From Microvirga sp. (GTDB lineage Bacteria > Pseudomonadota > Alphaproteobacteria > Rhizobiales > Beijerinckiaceae): a stretch of 64,000 nt of DNA. A program made the position numbers and the translations under genes. Position 1 is the stretch's first letter; every line of letters begins with the position of its first letter. Shown here in pieces: positions 16,745 to 25,620 of this stretch. Under the pieces are notes generated by a model. The model did no database searches, was not told the DNA's origin, and saw only the letters and a list, made by a program, of their open reading frames with translations. The stretch is from the NCBI RefSeq assembly GCF_014699075.1, contig NZ_JACXAB010000005.1, positions 186,001 to 250,000 on the forward strand, in the 5' to 3' direction.

Positions 16745-19624
16745 TCAGGCCGCCGCTGGGGCAGCTCCCACCAGCTGGCGCGCCTGGAGCGTCGACATAG
16801 GCTCGCCGAACACGGGACCCTGGGCGTATTCGCACCCGAGCTGGTAGAGCTCGATCGCCTCGGATTCGCTCTCCGCACCTTCCGCCACGATCTCCATGCC
16901 GAGCTCGTGCGCCATCTTGACGATGGAGCGCAGGATGACGGGCCTGCCGCCCGCCATCTGGCGCACGAAGGACTCGTCCACCTTGATCGTGTCGAACGGG
17001 AAGCGCTGCAGGTAGGCAAGCGCCGAATAGCCCGTGCCGAAATCGTCGAGCGACAGGCCGGCGCCGAGGTCGCGCAGGCGCGACAGCATCTGGGCCGAGT
17101 ATTCCGGGTTCTCCATCACGAGGCTCTCGGTCATCTCGATCTTGAGCGTGCCGGGAATGACGCCGGAGCGGGCGATCACGGTCTTCACATCCTGCAGCAG
17201 ATCGTGGCGCAGCAGATGGTGGCTCGACATGTTGACGCTGGCGAAGATCGGCGGCTCCACCTCAAGGGCGTTCTGCCAGGCGGCAAGCTCACGGCCGGTC
17301 TGCTCGAGCAGGAACACGCTCAGCTTGACGATGAGACCCGTCTCCTCGGCAATCGACATGAAGTCCTCGGGGCCAACACGTCCGAGGCGCGGATGATCCC
17401 AGCGCAGCATCGACTCGAAGCCCGCGATGGTCCGGTCCTCCAGGCGCACGATCGGCTTGAACAGCACCTTCATCTCGCCCCGGTCGAGGGCGTGGCGAAG
17501 GTCGGTTTCCATGGTGAAATGATCGCTGCGGTCGGACCGCATGGTGGGCCGGAACACCTCGATCCGGTCGCCGCCGTTGCGCCGTGCATGAGCCATGGCG
17601 ATCTCGGCGTTGCGCAGCACCTCCTCGCGCCGCGCGGCGATCTGCGGGTCATGCAGCGCGATGCCGATGGACGCGGTGAGGAAGAACTCCCGCTCGGAGT
17701 AGGTGAACGGCGTCGTGACCACGCGCCGGACCATGTCGGCAAAGGAGATGATGCGGTCGGTCTCCCGCTCGGAGAGCAGGATGATCGCGAACTCGTCGCC
17801 CGAGATGCGCGCCAGGGTGTCCTGCGGCTTCAGCAGACGGCTGAGGCGCCGCGACAGGGTGAGCAAGATCGAGTCGCCGGCCGCATAACCAGCGGTGGCA
17901 TTGGCGTCCTTCAGCTTGTCGATGTCGATGACGACAACGGTCGGACGCAAGTTATCATCCTGGCTGGCGAAGGTGAGGGCCGCCTCCAGACGATCATAGA
18001 AAAGCTGCCTGTTCGGCAGGCTGGTCAGGTTGTCGTGCACGGCGTCGTGCAGCAGACGCTCCTCCGCGGTCTTGCTGTCCATGACATCGGCAAGCGTGCC
18101 GACGATGCGCAGCACCTCGCCGTCCGAGCCGATCACCGGGCGGGCCCGGAGGCGGAACCAGTTGTGGGCGCCTGTTGACGAACGCAGGCGGAAATCCTGG
18201 GTCAGGCGCCCGCGGCGCTGCTCGATGACCGCATCGAGGGCGAGCCGGTAGCGGTCCTTGTCGAAGGGATGGATCAGGTCGAGCCAGGCGGAGGCGGGAC
18301 CTTCCAGGGAGCCGCGCTTGAGCCCGAGCTGATGCTCGACCTCGGGGCTGACGAAGATGTTGTCCGAGACCACGTCCCAGTCGAACACGATGTCGCCGGC
18401 ACCCGTAAGGGCCAGCGCCCGGCGCTCCGTGTCGTTGACGAAGCCGCGCGCGAAGCCCCCGCCCGCGAAGGCATGCTGCATGACCGTGAAGCCGATGAGC
18501 ATGACGACCAGGACGAGGCCGCCGACGAGGGCAGGGGGAACGAGATCGGAGGAGAGCTGGCCCACCACGGTGAAGCTCGCCGCCGTCACCCAGGCCACCA
18601 GGAGCAGCCAGGTGGGCACGAGCATGACGGCGCGGTCGTAGCCGTGCGTCGCCAGATGGATCACGAGCACGAAGCCGATGCCGGCCACCGCCGCGATGGA
18701 CATGCGCGCCACGCCAGAGGCCATGGGAGGATCGACGATGGCCAGCGCCATCAGGCCGCCTAGGAACAGGAGCCAGAACGCCGTGACGTGGCTGTAGCGC
18801 ACGTGCCAGCGGTTGAGGTTGAGATAGGCGAAGAGGAAGACGAGGAGCGTTGCGGCGAGCACCGCCTCGGCGCCGGCGCGGTAGATCTGCTCGGTGGCTT
18901 CCGTGATCGGGAAGACGCGCTGGAAGAAGCCGAAATCGATGCACGCATAGGCGAGCACCGCCCAGGCGAGCGCTGCGGCCGCCGGGAAGATCAGGGCGCC
19001 CTTCACCACGAACACGATGGTGAGGAACAGGGCGAGGAGGCCCGCGATGCCGATGATGATCCCTTTGTAGAGCGTCAGGCCGTTGACCCGGTCCTTATAG
19101 GCTTCCGCATCCCAAAGATGGACCTGGGGCAGGTTGTCGGAGCGCAGCTCCGCCACGAAGGTGACGGTGGTGCCGGGGTCGAGGGTAATGAGGAAGAGGT
19201 CGGCATCCTCGCTGTCGTCGCGTTCCGGCCGGATGCCCTGGCTCGCGGTGATCGCCGCGATGCGGGTCGCGCCGAGATCAGGCCAGATGACCCCGGAGCC
19301 GGTGAGGCGGAAATGCGGCGCGACCAGAAGGCGCTCGATCTGCTCGTCGGTGTCGTTGGTGAGCGCGAAGACCATCCAGTCCGGCCGGGTGCCGGTCTCG
19401 CGCGCCTTCACGGCGATGCGGCGCACGATGCCATCTCGTCCGGGAGCGGTGGAAATGCGGATCTCGTCCCCGTCCGAGTTGTAGCGCTCGATGGCCGGGG
19501 TGAGGTCGATGGCCTTCATCTTGGGATCGACGCGCACGGACTCGACGGCCCAGCCGGCTGTCGGCCAGGCGAGCCCCAGGAATGTCGCCAAAAGAAGGGT
19601 TATGGCGAAAGATACGATCCGCAA
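16745..19624 (-). CDS. Membrane c-di-GMP signalling protein: 7TM sensor, PAS, GGDEF (SGDEF) and EAL (ESM)
   Basis: The 959-residue protein has a signal peptide, a periplasmic sensor region to about residue 180, a block of seven or eight membrane segments (185-395) like 7TMR-DISM, a PAS domain (about 410-525), a GGDEF domain with ISGDEFAIIL (about 620), and an EAL domain (about 700-945). In the EAL domain the EAL triplet reads ESM (GFESMLRW), but the metal and catalytic residues are in place: SVNMS, IEMTES, DDFGTGYSAL, IKVDESF, EGAES. The GGDEF loop has serine for the first glycine, and the usual IND reads ANA. Phosphodiesterase activity is plausible, cyclase activity doubtful. The first codon is TTG with a weak ribosome-binding site. 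Confidence 0.88.
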   Translation of the reverse strand: MRIVSFAITLLLATFLGLAWPTAGWAVESVRVDPKMKAIDLTPAIERYNSDGDEIRISTAPGRDGIVRRIAVKARETGTRPDWMVFALTNDTDEQIERLLVAPHFRLTGSGVIWPDLGATRIAAITASQGIRPERDDSEDADLFLITLDPGTTVTFVAELRSDNLPQVHLWDAEAYKDRVNGLTLYKGIIIGIAGLLALFLTIVFVVKGALIFPAAAALAWAVLAYACIDFGFFQRVFPITEATEQIYRAGAEAVLAATLLVFLFAYLNLNRWHVRYSHVTAFWLLFLGGLMALAIVDPPMASGVARMSIAAVAGIGFVLVIHLATHGYDRAVMLVPTWLLLVAWVTAASFTVVGQLSSDLVPPALVGGLVLVVMLIGFTVMQHAFAGGGFARGFVNDTERRALALTGAGDIVFDWDVVSDNIFVSPEVEHQLGLKRGSLEGPASAWLDLIHPFDKDRYRLALDAVIEQRRGRLTQDFRLRSSTGAHNWFRLRARPVIGSDGEVLRIVGTLADVMDSKTAEERLLHDAVHDNLTSLPNRQLFYDRLEAALTFASQDDNLRPTVVVIDIDKLKDANATAGYAAGDSILLTLSRRLSRLLKPQDTLARISGDEFAIILLSERETDRIISFADMVRRVVTTPFTYSEREFFLTASIGIALHDPQIAARREEVLRNAEIAMAHARRNGGDRIEVFRPTMRSDRSDHFTMETDLRHALDRGEMKVLFKPIVRLEDRTIAGFESMLRWDHPRLGRVGPEDFMSIAEETGLIVKLSVFLLEQTGRELAAWQNALEVEPPIFASVNMSSHHLLRHDLLQDVKTVIARSGVIPGTLKIEMTESLVMENPEYSAQMLSRLRDLGAGLSLDDFGTGYSALAYLQRFPFDTIKVDESFVRQMAGGRPVILRSIVKMAHELGMEIVAEGAESESEAIELYQLGCEYAQGPVFGEPMSTLQARQLVGAAPAAA

Positions 19625-19823
19625 TGCTTCGGTCTTTCGTCCGGTACTAAGACAATGGAACAGGATTGGTACCGGTCAGGAGGCTTGAGAGCAAGGCAGA
19701 GCCGGAACAGGCCCCCACTTGTCCGCAGGACTCATTGGTTATTGTTACCAGCGGGCCATGGGGTGCGTTTGCGGCGGGATTGAGGAGAATCAAGCGTGAC
19801 CTAAAGGCAGGCGCGGCAGAAAA

Positions 19824-21107
19824 TCAGCCGCGCAGCCCGGACGCGATGCTCTCCAGCGACGGCAGCGCCTTGATGGGACCGATGGCCGCCATCGTGGGCG
19901 CACCCTGCAGGAGCGCGCGGCCCGCCTCGCGCACATGCTCCACCTCGAGGGCATCGACCTTGCGGACGATCTCCTCGCTGTCGACCACCCGGCCCCAGGA
20001 CAGGAGCTGACGGGCCACGCGTTCCATGCGGCCGCCCGGCGTCTCCAGGGCCGTGAGCAGGGCCACCTTCATCTGCGCCTTGGCGCGGATCAGCTCGATC
20101 TCGCTGATGTCCCCCGTCGCCTGGACCATGCAGGCGAGCGTCACGTCCATCAGCTCGCGCACGTCCGAGCCCGCCGTTCCGGCACCGATCCCGAAGAGGC
20201 CGCAATCGGAGAAGGGCCAGTGGAAGGAATCGATGGAATAGGCGAGGCCCCGGGTCTCGCGTACTTCGTGCCAGAGCCGCGAGGTCAGGCCACCGCCCAG
20301 CATATGGGCGAATAGGTGTGCGGCGTAGTAGTTCGGGTCCTTGAACGAGAGCCCCGGCAGACCGAGCACCAGATTGGCCTGTTCGAGCTTGCGGGAGATC
20401 CGCCGCTCGCCGCCGGTATAGCGGCCTGCCTCGGGCTGGCGCGCCTCTACAGCCGGCATGGCGCCGAACAGGCGCTCGGCCAGGTCGACGATCTGGGCAT
20501 GCTCCACATCGCCGGCAGCCGCCAGCACCATCTTGCCCGGGGTGTATTCCCGCGCGAGAAATGCGCGGATCGTCGCTTCGTCGAAGCTCTTGATGGTCTC
20601 CGGCGTGCCGAGGATCGGGCGGCCGACCGCCTGGCCCGCAAAGGCGGTTTCCATGAAGGCGTCGTAGATGAGATCGTCCGGCGTATCCTCGACGGCGGCG
20701 TATTCCTGCAGGATCACGCCCTTCTCGCGGGAAAGCTCGCCCGCGTCGAAAGCCGAGTGGATGAGGATGTCGCCGAGCACGTCGAGGGCAACGTCCACGT
20801 TCTCGCCGAGAACGCGGGCCGTGTAGCTCGTGTATTCGACGCTGGTGGCCGCATTGATGTCGCCGCCTACGTTCTCGATGTCCTCGGCGATCTGCCGGGC
20901 GGAGCGCCGGGCCGTGCCCTTGAACGCCATGTGCTCGATGAGGTGCGACAGGCCGTGCTCATGCGGCTCTTCATGGCGCGAGCCGGTGCCGACCCAGACG
21001 CCCAGCGTCGCGGTGGCGATCTCGGGCATCTGCTCGGTGGCGACCATGAGTCCGTTGGACAGGGTGGTGATGTCGATCCGCTTCTCGCGGACGAAGTGCT
21101 GGTTCAT
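19824..21107 (-). CDS. M16-family zinc metallopeptidase (processing-peptidase-like)
   Basis: The 427-residue protein has the inverted zinc motif HLIEHMAFKGT (HxxEH) near residue 55 and the more distant glutamate region expected for M16B peptidases, the family of the mitochondrial processing peptidase beta subunit and bacterial PqqL-like enzymes. It ends at a normal length for a single active subunit. Its ATG overlaps the stop of thrC by four bases (ATGA); this pairing of thrC and an M16 gene is common in rhizobia. No signal peptide is visible, so it acts in the cytoplasm. Substrates are unknown. Confidence 0.93.
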   Translation of the reverse strand: MNQHFVREKRIDITTLSNGLMVATEQMPEIATATLGVWVGTGSRHEEPHEHGLSHLIEHMAFKGTARRSARQIAEDIENVGGDINAATSVEYTSYTARVLGENVDVALDVLGDILIHSAFDAGELSREKGVILQEYAAVEDTPDDLIYDAFMETAFAGQAVGRPILGTPETIKSFDEATIRAFLAREYTPGKMVLAAAGDVEHAQIVDLAERLFGAMPAVEARQPEAGRYTGGERRISRKLEQANLVLGLPGLSFKDPNYYAAHLFAHMLGGGLTSRLWHEVRETRGLAYSIDSFHWPFSDCGLFGIGAGTAGSDVRELMDVTLACMVQATGDISEIELIRAKAQMKVALLTALETPGGRMERVARQLLSWGRVVDSEEIVRKVDALEVEHVREAGRALLQGAPTMAAIGPIKALPSLESIASGLRG

Positions 21108-22519
21108 GCGGCAGCGCCTTTGACCGCCCGCGCGCGCTCACGGATGAAGCGCTCGACCGCAGCCTGGTCGTTGGGAAGAACGGTGAAGCTCTCCTTGCGC
21201 TCCATCAGATCCGCCATGTGCGGCGGAAGTGCGGGGCGCACGCCCGTCGCGCGCTCGACCGCATCCGGGAACTTCGCCGGATGGGCGGTGGAGAGGGCGA
21301 CCACGGGCGTTTCGGGATTCTGCTTCAGCAAGGCGCGGGCGGCGCGGGTGCCGACGGCGCTGTGCGGGTCGAGCACGTAGCCGGTGCTGCGATAGGTCCC
21401 GGCCATTTCTGCCAAGACGTGATCCTCATCGACGGCCTGGGCCGAGAACTCCTCGCGGATGCGCGCCAGCGGCTCCGCGTCGATCAGGAAGGCGCGGGAC
21501 TGGTGGAGGCTCGCCATGAGGCGGCGGACCGCCTCGCCATTCCGACCGTAAGCCTCGAACAGCAGACGCTCGAAATTGGACGAGATCTGGATGTCCATGG
21601 AGGGCGAGGTCGTGGGATGCACGCCCTTCATCTCGTAGGTGCCGGATCCTAGCGTGCGGGCCAGAATATCGTTGGCATTGGTGCCGATCATCAGCCGCTC
21701 GATGGGCAGGCCCATGCGCTTGGCCACCCAACCGGCGAGAATGTCGCCGAAATTGCCTGTTGGAACCGAGAACGACACCGGACGGTGGGGGGCGCCCAGC
21801 GCAACGGCGGCGGTGAAATAGTAGACGACCTGCGCCGCCACGCGGGCCCAGTTGATTGAGTTCACGCCCGACAGCTGCAGCTCATCGCGGAAGCGGGCAT
21901 GGTTGAACATGCCCTTCACCATGGTCTGGCAATCGTCGAAGGTGCCTTCCACCGCGAGCGCATGGACGTTGGGCGAGGCCACTGTCGTCATCTGCCGGCG
22001 CTGTACGTCCGACACGCGGCCATGCGGGTAGAGGATGAAGATGTCGACCTGATCGAGACCCTTGAAAGCTTCCACAGCCGCGCTGCCGGTGTCGCCTGAG
22101 GTCGCGCCCACGATGGTCGCGCGGGCGCCGCGGGCCTTCAGAACGTGGTCCATGAGGCGCCCGAGCAGCTGCATGGCCACGTCCTTGAAGGCGAGCGTAG
22201 GGCCATGGAAAAGCTCGAGCACGAACAGGTTGTCGCCGAGCTGTGTTAGCGGGCAAACGGCCGCGTGACGGAACGAGGCGTAGGACTCGTCGATCATGCG
22301 TGACAGTGCTGCTTCCGGGATGTCGCCGTCGACGAGCGGCCCGAGCACGGCTTTCGCCACTTCCGCATAAGGCTTGCCGGCGAAACTGCCGATGGTTTCC
22401 GTGGTCAAGGTCGGCCAGCTTTGCGGCATGTACAGGCCGCCGTCCCGGGCGAGGCCGGTCAGCAGGGCGTCAGTGAAACCGAGCGCCGGGGCTTCTCCCC
22501 GGGTCGAGACATGGAGCAA
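21104..22519 (-). CDS. thrC: Threonine synthase, TTG start
   Basis: ThrC converts O-phosphohomoserine to threonine with pyridoxal phosphate. The 471-residue protein begins LLHVSTRGEAPALGF, the usual N-terminal motif, and has the PLP lysine in HGPTLAFKDVAMQLL and the phosphate loop GATSGDTGSAA. I choose TTG at 22519 because AGGAG stands seven bases before it and the family motif begins right there; the upstream ATG at 22549 has no ribosome-binding site and would add ten unlike residues. It is co-transcribed with the M16 peptidase. Homoserine kinase lies 8 kb away in another operon. Confidence 0.95.
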   Translation of the reverse strand: MLHVSTRGEAPALGFTDALLTGLARDGGLYMPQSWPTLTTETIGSFAGKPYAEVAKAVLGPLVDGDIPEAALSRMIDESYASFRHAAVCPLTQLGDNLFVLELFHGPTLAFKDVAMQLLGRLMDHVLKARGARATIVGATSGDTGSAAVEAFKGLDQVDIFILYPHGRVSDVQRRQMTTVASPNVHALAVEGTFDDCQTMVKGMFNHARFRDELQLSGVNSINWARVAAQVVYYFTAAVALGAPHRPVSFSVPTGNFGDILAGWVAKRMGLPIERLMIGTNANDILARTLGSGTYEMKGVHPTTSPSMDIQISSNFERLLFEAYGRNGEAVRRLMASLHQSRAFLIDAEPLARIREEFSAQAVDEDHVLAEMAGTYRSTGYVLDPHSAVGTRAARALLKQNPETPVVALSTAHPAKFPDAVERATGVRPALPPHMADLMERKESFTVLPNDQAAVERFIRERARAVKGAAA

Positions 22520-22594
22520 TGTCGATCTCCTGGAAATTCGGCCGGACATTAGGAGCCGCAGCCGGAGACGGCAAGCCGCATCCGGTCGCAGAGT

Positions 22595-23125
22595 TCAAGG
22601 TTTTATCCGGGCCATCGCATAGGCATCGGCAAAGGCGCCGCCCCGGAAGGCGAAATCCTTGTGTGTGCCCTCAATGTCGAAACCGTTGCGCTTGTAGAGT
22701 GCGATCGCCGGCGCATTGTCCACATAGACGGTCAGTTCGATACGACGCAGGTTCATCCAGTCGTCGGCGATCATGATGATCTCGCGCAGCAGCCGGGAGC
22801 CGATGCCCCGACCGTGGAAATCGTCGTGCAGGCCCATGCCGAGATAGGCCACGTGCGAGCGGCGGCCCTGGTGGCGCTCGAAGCCACCATTGCCGATGAT
22901 CTGTCCGTCCTTCTCCACCACGAGACTGACATTGTTCGTTGGGTTGATGCCCTCAAGCCATTTCCGGGTGGCCTCGGGCGTCTGGTGGGGCAGGCGCAAG
23001 GTGCCCCAACGATAGCCGGGCATGTTGCCGAGTGCCGCGATGCCATCGCAATCGCTCGGGCGCGCCGCGCGGATGACGATGTCGTCGGTGGGACTGGGTG
23101 GGTGAAGTTCAGGTTGAATGTCCAT
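22595..23125 (-). CDS. GNAT-family N-acetyltransferase
   Basis: The 176-residue protein has a complete GNAT fold: IRAARPSDCDGIAALG at the start, the strand-helix with the acetyl-CoA pyrophosphate loop HDDFHGRGIGSRLLREI (Q/R-x-x-G-x-G/A pattern), and the ending ALYKRNGFDIEGTHKDF, similar to ribosomal or small-molecule acetyltransferases such as PhnO- and SpeG-like enzymes. The inner ATG 23125 is supported by GAGGAGA six bases upstream. It is in the same direction as thrC, 75 bases ahead of it. Substrate unknown. Confidence 0.9.
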   Translation of the reverse strand: MDIQPELHPPSPTDDIVIRAARPSDCDGIAALGNMPGYRWGTLRLPHQTPEATRKWLEGINPTNNVSLVVEKDGQIIGNGGFERHQGRRSHVAYLGMGLHDDFHGRGIGSRLLREIIMIADDWMNLRRIELTVYVDNAPAIALYKRNGFDIEGTHKDFAFRGGAFADAYAMARIKP

Positions 23126-23337
23126 ATCGCTCTCCTCTGGATGAAGGCGGAGGCGAACGGAACTCTTCAAGAAGCCCTGCTCGTCTCCGCAGGGCTTCGG
23201 GGTATGCTCGACGCTTGTCCTAGACGCGCAAAGCCTCTCCCGTACGCCCTGCAAGGCGCATGGTGAGATGGGTTACGGTCGTGAGAAGCGTGAACATGAG
23301 CGTAGAATAGCTCCGCTCGGCTGAAATGACAAACGTC

Positions 23338-24105
23338 CTATGTCAGCTCGTTTGAATCTGGCCCCTTCAGGCGCCGCAAGGCAAAGGCCGCGAAGACGCC
23401 GATCAGGGTCAGCGCGATGCCATACCAGGTCACCGCGTATTGCAGGTGGCTGTTCGGCAGGGTCAGGGGCGTCTGCCCGCCCCGCGGCCAGCCGCCGGGA
23501 TTGGGGCTCGCATTGGCGTCAATCAGGAACGGAGCAACCCGCTCGAGGTTGCGGGCTGCCGCCATTCCTTGAGGATCGCGGGCGAACCATTGGTTGCGGG
23601 CAGGATCGTCATCGGGCGTGAACGCATTGCGGATCTCGGGCGCCCGCACGAGGCCGGTGACCATGACCTCTCCCTGGGGCTGGCCCTCGGGACGAGTGGC
23701 CGGATCGCGCAGGTCCGTCGGCACGAAGCCGCGGTTGATCATCACGACGGCGCCGGTGGCAAGCTTGAGAGGCGTGATTACGTAATAGCCCTGGATCGGC
23801 GCGCCCTGCCGTTCGCCACGGGCGAGGCCGTAAACCGGCGCTTCGAACTCATGAAGGAAGGCGCCGGTTACCCGGACTTTCCGGAACTCGTCCTGGTCGG
23901 CGCGCCAGCTGGGCCATTCCGCTTCGGGCAGAATGGCGCCGGGCTCGCCATAGGCGCGGGTCTCGATCTGCGCGATCAAGTCCTCCTTCCAGGCCTTGCG
24001 CTGGAGCTGCCAGGTGCCGAGGCCGATTAGGATGGCGAGCGCCATCAGGGCCGCTAGGCCCGGAATAATAAGGGATCGGCTCTTGTGCAGGCGGGAGGCG
24101 GTCAC
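23338..24105 (-). CDS. SURF1 family cytochrome oxidase assembly protein
   Basis: The 255-residue protein has two terminal membrane helices (LIIPGLAALMALAILIGLG near the start; LQYAVTWYGIALTLIGVFAAF at the end) with the SURF1 motifs GTWQLQRKAWKEDLI, FVPTDLRDPATRPEG and the C-terminal HLQYAVTWYG. SURF1 helps to insert heme a into subunit I of aa3-type oxidase. Translation starts at GTG 24105, which overlaps the stop of the DUF983 gene (GTGA); the apparent longer frame to 24261 is not family-like. It is the last gene of the oxidase cluster. Confidence 0.92.
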   Translation of the reverse strand: MTASRLHKSRSLIIPGLAALMALAILIGLGTWQLQRKAWKEDLIAQIETRAYGEPGAILPEAEWPSWRADQDEFRKVRVTGAFLHEFEAPVYGLARGERQGAPIQGYYVITPLKLATGAVVMINRGFVPTDLRDPATRPEGQPQGEVMVTGLVRAPEIRNAFTPDDDPARNQWFARDPQGMAAARNLERVAPFLIDANASPNPGGWPRGGQTPLTLPNSHLQYAVTWYGIALTLIGVFAAFALRRLKGPDSNELT

Positions 24106-24473
24106 TTCTCGAAGCGTCCTTCCTCGGCCTTGTGGTGGTATTGCAGGTTCATCAGAACGCCCTTGAGCGGACGCACCAGGAGGAGGCTCAAGATGATGCT
24201 GAGAGCCGTCCACATGACGAGGTGGAGCCAGATCGGCGGCTCGTAGGTGAACTCGGTCCACAGCGCCAGGGCCACCACGACGATTCCGACAAACGACATC
24301 ACGAAAAACGCCGGGCCATCGCCAGTGTCAGTAAAAGCGAGGTCGAGGCCGCAGACCTCGCATTTCGGCTGCACCGTGAGGAAGCCCTTGAACACATGCC
24401 CCTTGCCGCAGCGGGGGCAGAGCCCCTTGAGGCCGGTGGTGATGGGCGAGGGGGCAGACGGATCATGAGCCAC
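24102..24473 (-). CDS. DUF983 membrane protein of the oxidase cluster
   Basis: The 123-residue protein begins with a zinc-ribbon-like segment, GLCPRCGKGHVFKGFL, then KCEVCGLDL, followed by two membrane helices (FFVMSFVGIVVVALALW and LHLVMWTALSIILSLLLV). That is the DUF983 family, regularly found between coxC and surf1 in alphaproteobacteria, and probably an assembly factor; its exact role is unknown. I prefer GTG 24473, with GGAG eight bases ahead, because the ATG at 24530 lies inside an interspersed repeat and its translation is repeat sequence. Its stop overlaps the SURF1 start. Confidence 0.85.
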   Translation of the reverse strand: MAHDPSAPSPITTGLKGLCPRCGKGHVFKGFLTVQPKCEVCGLDLAFTDTGDGPAFFVMSFVGIVVVALALWTEFTYEPPIWLHLVMWTALSIILSLLLVRPLKGVLMNLQYHHKAEEGRFEK

Positions 24474-24504
24474 GGCTTTTCTCCAGATTGGTCCGGCGGG
24501 GCTG

Positions 24505-24615
24505 GCATCGGACCCAAAAGTGGATTCCACTTTTGGGACCCATCCGATGTTCCCTTCTTAGAAGAGCGCATCGTTCGGTACGGAAAACCGGGGCCACTTT
24601 TCCGCACGATGCGCT
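24505..24615 (+). repeat. Interspersed palindromic repeat, copy 1 (between coxC and the DUF983 gene)
   Basis: Two hairpins make up the element. The first has arms CCCAAAAGTGGA and TCCACTTTTGGG one base apart (24513-24537), flanked by CATCGGA and TCCGATG. The second has arms GCGCATCGT (24566) and ACGATGCGC (24606), with inner CGGAAAA and TTTTCCG. Copies 2 and 3 are at 40055 and 41925, all in the same orientation. Confidence 0.88.
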
Positions 24616-24647
24616 GACAGATGGTGTCGCAACCCCGAAAATGCGAA

Positions 24648-24667
24648 GGGCGGCCGTGAAGCCGCCC
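24648..24667 (-). terminator. Hairpin downstream of coxC
   Basis: Stem GGGCGGC (24648-24654) with GCCGCCC (24661-24667) and a six-base loop, read on the minus strand 27 bases after the coxC stop. It is followed by a T-rich but not pure T stretch, so it is probably a leaky terminator or a 3'-end stabiliser in front of the DUF983-surf1 pair. Confidence 0.5.
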
Positions 24668-24694
24668 CTGCTGATTGATTATCCGCCAAGCGGT

Positions 24695-25552
24695 TTAGTG
24701 GCCGGCTCCGCTTCCGCCGTAGCCCCACACATAGATGGCGGCGAAGAGGAAGAGCCACACCACGTCGACGAAGTGCCAGTACCAGGCGGCGAACTCGAAG
24801 CCGAGATGCTGCTGGGGCGTGAAGTCGCCGCGATAGGCGCGCAGCAGGCAGATGGCCAGGAAGATCGTGCCGATGATCACGTGCGCGCCGTGGAAGCCCG
24901 TCGCCATGAAGAAGGTGGCGCCGTAGATGTTGCCGCTGAAGCCGAAGGCCGCGTGGCTGTACTCGTAGGCCTGCACGCAGGTGAAAACGAAGCCGAGGAT
25001 CACCGTAAGCCACAGGCCCATCTTCAGGCCCTGGCGGTCATTGTGCAGGAGCGCATGGTGCGCCCAGGTGACCGTGGTGCCGGAGGTGAGCAGGATCAGG
25101 GTGTTGAGAAGCGGCAGGTGCCAGGGATCGAAGGTCTCGATGCCCTTCGGAGGCCACACGCCGCCAAGCGACTCGATGCGCGAGTAGAGCTGCGGGTCGC
25201 CGGCATAGAGAGCGGCGTCGAAATAGGCCCAGAACCAGGCGGCGAAGAACATCACCTCGGAGGCGATGAACATGATCATGCCGTAGCGGTGGTGAAGCTG
25301 GACCACCCGGGTGTGCGAGCCGGTGTTGGCTTCCTTCACCACATCGGTCCACCAGGCGAGCATGGTGTAAAGAACGCCGATGACGCCCGCGCCGAAGACG
25401 ATGGGACCGAGGTCCATCCCGGCGATGTGGATGTCCTTCCACCAGGTCACGAACCCGGAGGTCAGCAGGAACGCGCTGACCGCGCCGATGAGCGGCCACG
25501 GGCTCGGTTCAAGGATGTGGTAGTCGTGATTCTTGGCGTGGGCCTCGGCCAT
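24695..25552 (-). CDS. ctaE: Cytochrome c oxidase subunit III
   Basis: The 285-residue protein has seven membrane segments and the subunit III landmarks: [20 protein letters not shown] at the N terminus, [21 protein letters not shown] (residues near 95) with the conserved glutamate, [15 protein letters not shown], the pair [12 protein letters not shown], and the ending [14 protein letters not shown]. Subunit III stabilises the aa3-type oxidase and its proton uptake. It follows ctaG in the operon after a 68-base gap. Confidence 0.97.
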   Translation of the reverse strand: MAEAHAKNHDYHILEPSPWPLIGAVSAFLLTSGFVTWWKDIHIAGMDLGPIVFGAGVIGVLYTMLAWWTDVVKEANTGSHTRVVQLHHRYGMIMFIASEVMFFAAWFWAYFDAALYAGDPQLYSRIESLGGVWPPKGIETFDPWHLPLLNTLILLTSGTTVTWAHHALLHNDRQGLKMGLWLTVILGFVFTCVQAYEYSHAAFGFSGNIYGATFFMATGFHGAHVIIGTIFLAICLLRAYRGDFTPQQHLGFEFAAWYWHFVDVVWLFLFAAIYVWGYGGSGAGH

Positions 25553-25620
25553 TTCGTGTCGTCTCCGTGCCTCGAAGGTGAACTCGCTTTAAGACGTTTC
25601 CGCTTAAGTTGTCACGTGTC

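Noticed and set aside
16907-18178. A 423-residue frame opposite the GGDEF/EAL gene
   Set aside because: Composition is that of an antisense reading frame, no start signal, and the opposite strand encodes a complete multidomain protein.
24474-24530. ATG 24530 as start of the DUF983 protein
   Set aside because: The first codons would be translated from the interspersed repeat; GTG 24473 has a ribosome-binding site and gives the normal family N terminus.
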